Positions 60,565 to 64,000 of a stretch of DNA of 64,000 bases are shown here, piece by piece; position 1 is the first letter of the stretch; every line of letters starts with the position of its first letter. Position numbers and translations under genes: made by a program. Under the pieces are notes generated by a model. That model saw nothing but the letters and a program-made list of their open reading frames with translations, was not told where the DNA came from and did not search any database. This DNA comes from UBA3478 sp964217345 (GTDB lineage Bacteria > Bacteroidota > Bacteroidia > Flavobacteriales > Flavobacteriaceae): the NCBI GenBank assembly GCA_964217345.1, contig CAXPJI010000013.1, positions 1 to 64,000 of the forward strand, in the 5' to 3' direction.

Positions 60565-61614
60565 TTATAAGATTAGCATCGCATCACCATAAGAGTAGAA
60601 ACGATACTTCTCTTTAACTGCTAGTAAGTAAGCTTCGGTAATTAAATCGTGATCTGCGAATGCAGAGATCATCATAAGTAGGGTGCTTTTTGGTAAGTGA
60701 AAATTAGTCACCATCGCATCCGCTATTGAAAAGTCGTACGGAGGAAAAATAAATTTATTGGTCCAACCTTCGTAGGGATTCAGTAAACCTTCAGAGGATA
60801 CGGAACTTTCAAGTGCACGCATTACGGTAGTACCTACAGAACATACTTTACGCTTTTGCATTTTCGCACTATTCACAAGATCTACCGCCTCTTGGCTGAT
60901 TACTGCTTCTTCACTATCCATCTTGTGCTTAGAAAGGTCTTCTACCTCTACTGGATTGAAGGTTCCTAGTCCTATGTGCAATGTTAACTCGGCAAAATCA
61001 ATACCCTTGATCTCCAGCCTCTTTATTAAATGCTTTGAAAAGTGTAAACCAGCTGTTGGGGCAGCTACTGCTCCCTCATGCTTTGCATAAATCGTTTGGT
61101 AACGCTCCTCGTCTTCTGGTTCTACTGCACGACGAATGTATTTCGGAAGCGGAGTCTCTCCTAGTTCGCGAAGTTTCTTTCTAAACTCTGTATACGAACC
61201 ATCGTATAAGAATCTCAGCGTTCTTCCTCTAGAAGTAGTATTATCAATTACCTCAGCCACCAATGAATCGTCATCGCCGAAATAGAGTTTATTTCCGATT
61301 CGAATTTTACGAGCAGGGTCAACTAAAACATCCCAAAGACGCTGTTCTTGATTCAATTCTCTCAACAAAAACACTTCGATTCTTGCACCTGTCTTTTCCT
61401 TATTTCCGAATAAACGCGCAGGAAACACCTTGGTATTGTTAAGTACCATCACGTCACCCTCATCGAAATAATCAATCAGGTCTTTAAACATTTTATGTTC
61501 AATCTTACCTGAATCACGATGTACTACCATAAGGCGTGATTCATCGCGGTGTTCTGCCGGATACTCGGCTAATAAGTCTTTAGGAAGATCAAAATCGAAG
61601 TTGGATAATTTCAT
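60565..61614 (-). CDS. queA: S-adenosylmethionine:tRNA ribosyltransferase-isomerase
   Basis: This 349-aa enzyme transfers the ribosyl part of SAM to preQ1 in tRNA during queuosine synthesis. Family motifs are YPAEHRDESRLMVV, VLNNTKVFPARLFG, AAPTAGLHFS, HIGLGTFNPV and TNFHLPKSTLLMMISAFA (cited in part). Length is typical. A TTG-N21-TATCTTAG sequence upstream (minus strand, one mismatch in the -7 at 61635-61642) may be its promoter. Confidence 0.96.
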   Translation of the reverse strand: MKLSNFDFDLPKDLLAEYPAEHRDESRLMVVHRDSGKIEHKMFKDLIDYFDEGDVMVLNNTKVFPARLFGNKEKTGARIEVFLLRELNQEQRLWDVLVDPARKIRIGNKLYFGDDDSLVAEVIDNTTSRGRTLRFLYDGSYTEFRKKLRELGETPLPKYIRRAVEPEDEERYQTIYAKHEGAVAAPTAGLHFSKHLIKRLEIKGIDFAELTLHIGLGTFNPVEVEDLSKHKMDSEEAVISQEAVDLVNSAKMQKRKVCSVGTTVMRALESSVSSEGLLNPYEGWTNKFIFPPYDFSIADAMVTNFHLPKSTLLMMISAFADHDLITEAYLLAVKEKYRFYSYGDAMLIL

Positions 61615-61688
61615 TGCTTGTAACTTAAGGGCCGCTAAGATACAATCCTGAGGAGGGCAAAGTCAAGGAAAAGCCGAATTATCTGGAC

Positions 61689-62912
61689 TTATGAAATCTG
61701 GTATCCGATCGATGAAAGGTGTTTCCAAAAGTCAGGATAAGACTTTTCGACCACAAAAGACTCCTCGATGGTCAAAGGAATTAAAATCGCTAGAGGAGCG
61801 AACGCCATTGCCATTCGATGATCATTATAGGTTGCGATGGAAGCTGATTGAAGTTTTGCATTATGACCGAAAACACGAAGTGATTCTGCATCAATCTCCA
61901 CATCAGCACCTACCTTTTCTAATTCACATTTCATAGCAGCGAGACGATCTGTTTCCTTAATCGGTAATGTATGTAAACCGGTTAAGTAACAATCGACCTG
62001 AAGACCGGCAGCAGTTACAGCAATCGTTTGTGCAATATCTGGAGCATCTTTTAGATCATAAGAAAGTGTTTGACTTAGGGGTTCTGAAACTTTCTCAAGA
62101 ATGACCTTTCCATCGTCAAATCGGGTGCTCACCCCAAAGTCCTTATAAATCGTTGACAAAACTCGATCTCCCTGCAATGAATCTTCTCTCAACGTTGATA
62201 ACGTAGCCTTTGTTCCTAGTTTAGAGAGTGCTACGATGGAATAATAATAGCTTGCTGCACTCCAATCAGATTCAACGGCCAAGGAGATAGGTTCGATCTC
62301 TGATTTGGGAGAAATACGAATTCGCCTTTCGTCTAATCTCGCTGAAATACCGATTCTTTCAAGTAATTGCAAAGTCATATTTAGATAAGGAAGCGAAGTT
62401 ATTGAACCGACAAGTTCAATCTCGAGTCCTTGAGGAAGTTTAGCTCCCACAAGGCAAAGTGCCGATAAATACTGACTACTGACATTTGCAGCGATACTTA
62501 CTGAAGAACGAGGCAAAACGGTTCCCTTTATGTGCAAGGGAGGATAACCCTCTTCTCCTTGATATTCAATGGTTGCACCTAACGCCCGCAAAGCATCTAC
62601 TAAAAGTGCAATCGGTCTTTGCTTCATTCGATCACTACCCGTTAGTAAAACCTCTGCATTCTCTGAGACCGAAAAATAAGCCGTAAGGAAACGCATCGCT
62701 GTACCAGCGTGATGAATATCAACCGTGCCAGAACTTAATTGTAGTGCCTTTTTCATCACACTTACATCGTGAGCATTCGAATCATTGAGTAACGTAAGAT
62801 TCGGATAAAGTGCCGCGAGCAGTAACAACCGATTCGTCTCGCTTTTTGAACCTGTGAGTTCAATTGAAAAGTTTGCACTCAGTGATGAGCCACTAATCTG
62901 TATAGTACTCAT
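61689..62912 (-). CDS. aroA: 3-phosphoshikimate 1-carboxyvinyltransferase (EPSP synthase)
   Basis: This 407-aa enzyme joins phosphoenolpyruvate and shikimate-3-phosphate in aromatic amino acid synthesis. It has the N-terminal GSKSETNRLLLLAAL, the TAMRFLTAY loop, a PEP-binding segment and C-terminal NDHRMAMAFAPLA. The sequence is compact and diverged, as in other Flavobacteriales. No other aro gene is nearby. Its ATG shares one base with the preceding MazG-like gene. Confidence 0.93.
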   Translation of the reverse strand: MSTIQISGSSLSANFSIELTGSKSETNRLLLLAALYPNLTLLNDSNAHDVSVMKKALQLSSGTVDIHHAGTAMRFLTAYFSVSENAEVLLTGSDRMKQRPIALLVDALRALGATIEYQGEEGYPPLHIKGTVLPRSSVSIAANVSSQYLSALCLVGAKLPQGLEIELVGSITSLPYLNMTLQLLERIGISARLDERRIRISPKSEIEPISLAVESDWSAASYYYSIVALSKLGTKATLSTLREDSLQGDRVLSTIYKDFGVSTRFDDGKVILEKVSEPLSQTLSYDLKDAPDIAQTIAVTAAGLQVDCYLTGLHTLPIKETDRLAAMKCELEKVGADVEIDAESLRVFGHNAKLQSASIATYNDHRMAMAFAPLAILIPLTIEESFVVEKSYPDFWKHLSSIGYQIS

Positions 62913-63238
62913 TATTTTAATTTAGGATTATTCTTGTGGCGCTGCTCATCACGCCTAGTCTTTAAATCTAACTTGCGATCAAAAGCTTCTTGCAAGTCAA
63001 TTCCTGTTTGATTCGCTAGGCATAGCACCACAAATACAACATCGGCTAATTCCTCGCCGAGATCTTTTTGTTTGTCTGATTCCTTCTCACTTTGTTCTCC
63101 ATACCTACGCGCAATAATACGCGCAACTTCTCCTACTTCTTCAGTAAGTTGCGCCATATTGGTAAGTTCATTAAAGTAACGAACACCGTGGTTTTTTATC
63201 CACTGATCAACCGCTAATTGAGAATCCTTTAAATCCAT
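62912..63238 (-). CDS. MazG-like nucleotide pyrophosphohydrolase
   Basis: This 108-aa all-helical protein carries the metal motif EVGEVARII followed by EELADVVFVVLCLANQTGIDL (here EELADVVFVV), the ExxE...ExxD pattern of the MazG/dCTPase superfamily. It should hydrolyse non-canonical or excess nucleoside triphosphates; the exact substrate is unknown. It is translationally linked to dtd and aroA by one-base overlaps. Confidence 0.9.
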   Translation of the reverse strand: MDLKDSQLAVDQWIKNHGVRYFNELTNMAQLTEEVGEVARIIARRYGEQSEKESDKQKDLGEELADVVFVVLCLANQTGIDLQEAFDRKLDLKTRRDEQRHKNNPKLK

Positions 63239-63690
63239 TATTCTTTATTTTTTGTATCAATGATTAAGGTAACTGGGCCATCATTACAAAGATCTACTTT
63301 CATGTCTGCACCAAAAACACCCTTCTGAATAGGTTTTTCGATTAGTCCTTGTAACTCTTCAACAAACTTCAAATAATCTTTCTCTCCCTTATCTGGTTTT
63401 GCAGCGCGCAAGAAAGAAGGTCGGTTACCTTTCTTGGTAGCACCAAAAAGAGTGAACTGCGATACTACGAGTACCTCCCCATCGATATCTCTAACGCTCA
63501 AATTCATTTTATCATCATGATCACTGAATATTCGCAGTCCCGCAATCTTTTGAACTAACCAAAGTAAATCATCTTCAGAATCCGTAATATCTACCCCTAG
63601 TAAGATCAATATCCCCTTATCAATTCGGGAAACTTGTTTTTGATCAACCGATACCGAGGCGTTTAATACACGTTGAATTACTGCTCTCAT
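63238..63690 (-). CDS. dtd: D-aminoacyl-tRNA deacylase
   Basis: This 150-aa enzyme clears D-amino acids and glycine mischarged on tRNAs. Both catalytic motifs are present: SQFTLFGATKKGNRPSF (the SQFTLY-type motif) and NDGPVTLIID (the NxGPVT motif). Length is typical. It overlaps the rsgA stop by 4 bp. Confidence 0.96.
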   Translation of the reverse strand: MRAVIQRVLNASVSVDQKQVSRIDKGILILLGVDITDSEDDLLWLVQKIAGLRIFSDHDDKMNLSVRDIDGEVLVVSQFTLFGATKKGNRPSFLRAAKPDKGEKDYLKFVEELQGLIEKPIQKGVFGADMKVDLCNDGPVTLIIDTKNKE

Positions 63691-64000
63691 TCTGCAAATT
63701 GATCTTGACGGTAAGGTCCCTCCTCTTCTAAAACCATAGAGAGATAACTTTGATAACGACTCTCGGCAATGGTTCCATCTTCTAATTCACTTTTCACGGC
63801 ACAACCGGGTTCAGAAAGATGCTGACAATTATTGAACTTGCAGTTCTCAGAAGCTTTAAAGAACTCTTTGAAATATCGAGCAATTTCTTCTTTATCGATA
63901 TCTGCAATTCCAAAGCCTCTGATCCCAGGGCTATCAATGATTCTTCCTCCAAATGAAAGATCAAACATCTCAGCAAAAGTCGTGGTGTGCTGTCCTTGGC
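63687..64000 (-). CDS. rsgA: ribosome small subunit-dependent GTPase RsgA (3' part only)
   Basis: The gene runs off the right edge; about 103 C-terminal residues are visible. The frame reads QGQHTTTFAEM at the edge, then GGRIIDSPGIRGFGI (G3 region) and the zinc-binding C-terminal domain CKFNNCQHLSEPGC. These are diagnostic of the circularly permuted GTPase RsgA, which matures the 30S subunit. The OB fold and most of the G domain lie outside the window. Confidence 0.93.
   Translation of the reverse strand, partial: QGQHTTTFAEMFDLSFGGRIIDSPGIRGFGIADIDKEEIARYFKEFFKASENCKFNNCQHLSEPGCAVKSELEDGTIAESRYQSYLSMVLEEEGPYRQDQFAE

Overview
The window is a chromosomal segment of a member of Bacteroidota, most likely order Flavobacteriales. 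Evidence: Bacteroidota-type promoters (-7 element TAnnTTTG, sometimes with a -33 TTG) precede many genes. Other markers are a short primary sigma factor without region 1.1, a PorT-like type IX secretion protein, the gliding protein GldC, a TamL-type lipoprotein and a DUF6702 protein. A Na+-pumping NQR complex suggests a marine or saline habitat. Almost all of the window is ordinary, compact core genome. The exception is one 2.7 kb accessory island at about 33.5-36.3 kb.

Layout. 0-6.6 kb: an O-methyltransferase, TatA, and a minus-strand cluster (two CarboxypepD_reg-like proteins, a DUF6702 protein, an M1 metallopeptidase), then a GNAT acetyltransferase and a Tat-type VanY-like peptidase. 6.6-9.8 kb: gpmI, map and a methyltransferase. 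9.8-17.3 kb (minus): nqrABCDEF, a small NQR-associated protein and apbE, which flavinylates NqrB/NqrC. 17.4-27.5 kb: pruA, rsmG, an aspartate-type aminotransferase, ubiE-porT, a TrmH-family methyltransferase, tamL, fbaA and accD. 27.5-33.5 kb: rpsO-pnp-rpoD-rpe-ypdA-yqeY, with structured leaders before rpsO and pnp. 36.3-38.7 kb: a TonB-dependent receptor. 38.7-53.8 kb (minus): a nearly complete dcw cluster from mraZ to ftsZ, with almost every junction overlapping and with a frameshift in mraY. 54-56.5 kb: an alpha/beta hydrolase, engB, gldC and nadE. 56.5-64 kb (minus): dnaG, a polyprenyl synthase, rlmN, queA, aroA, a MazG-like protein, dtd and the 3' part of rsgA.

The most unusual region is the island. 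A perfect 60-bp direct repeat, covering the first 57 nt of a tRNA-Arg(UCG) plus 3 upstream bases, flanks about 2.6 kb of DNA. Just inside both ends lies the same pair of TTTGACAG motifs with an 11-bp period, as expected for integrase arm-type sites, yet no integrase is present. The interior carries a roughly 500-bp non-coding stretch packed with perfect inverted repeats, a 53-aa ribbon-helix-helix-like protein and three small proteins of unknown function, one of them apparently frameshifted. I read it as a non-autonomous integrated element (an attL/attR-flanked mini-island) carrying a candidate structured RNA or replication/transfer locus.

Other points worth checking: interlocked divergent promoters between gldC and nadE; -7 elements only 5-6 nt from start codons (tatA, ubiE), suggesting leaderless mRNAs; loss of all canonical zinc ligands in DnaG and AccD; and a consensus DnaA box in the mraZ upstream region.
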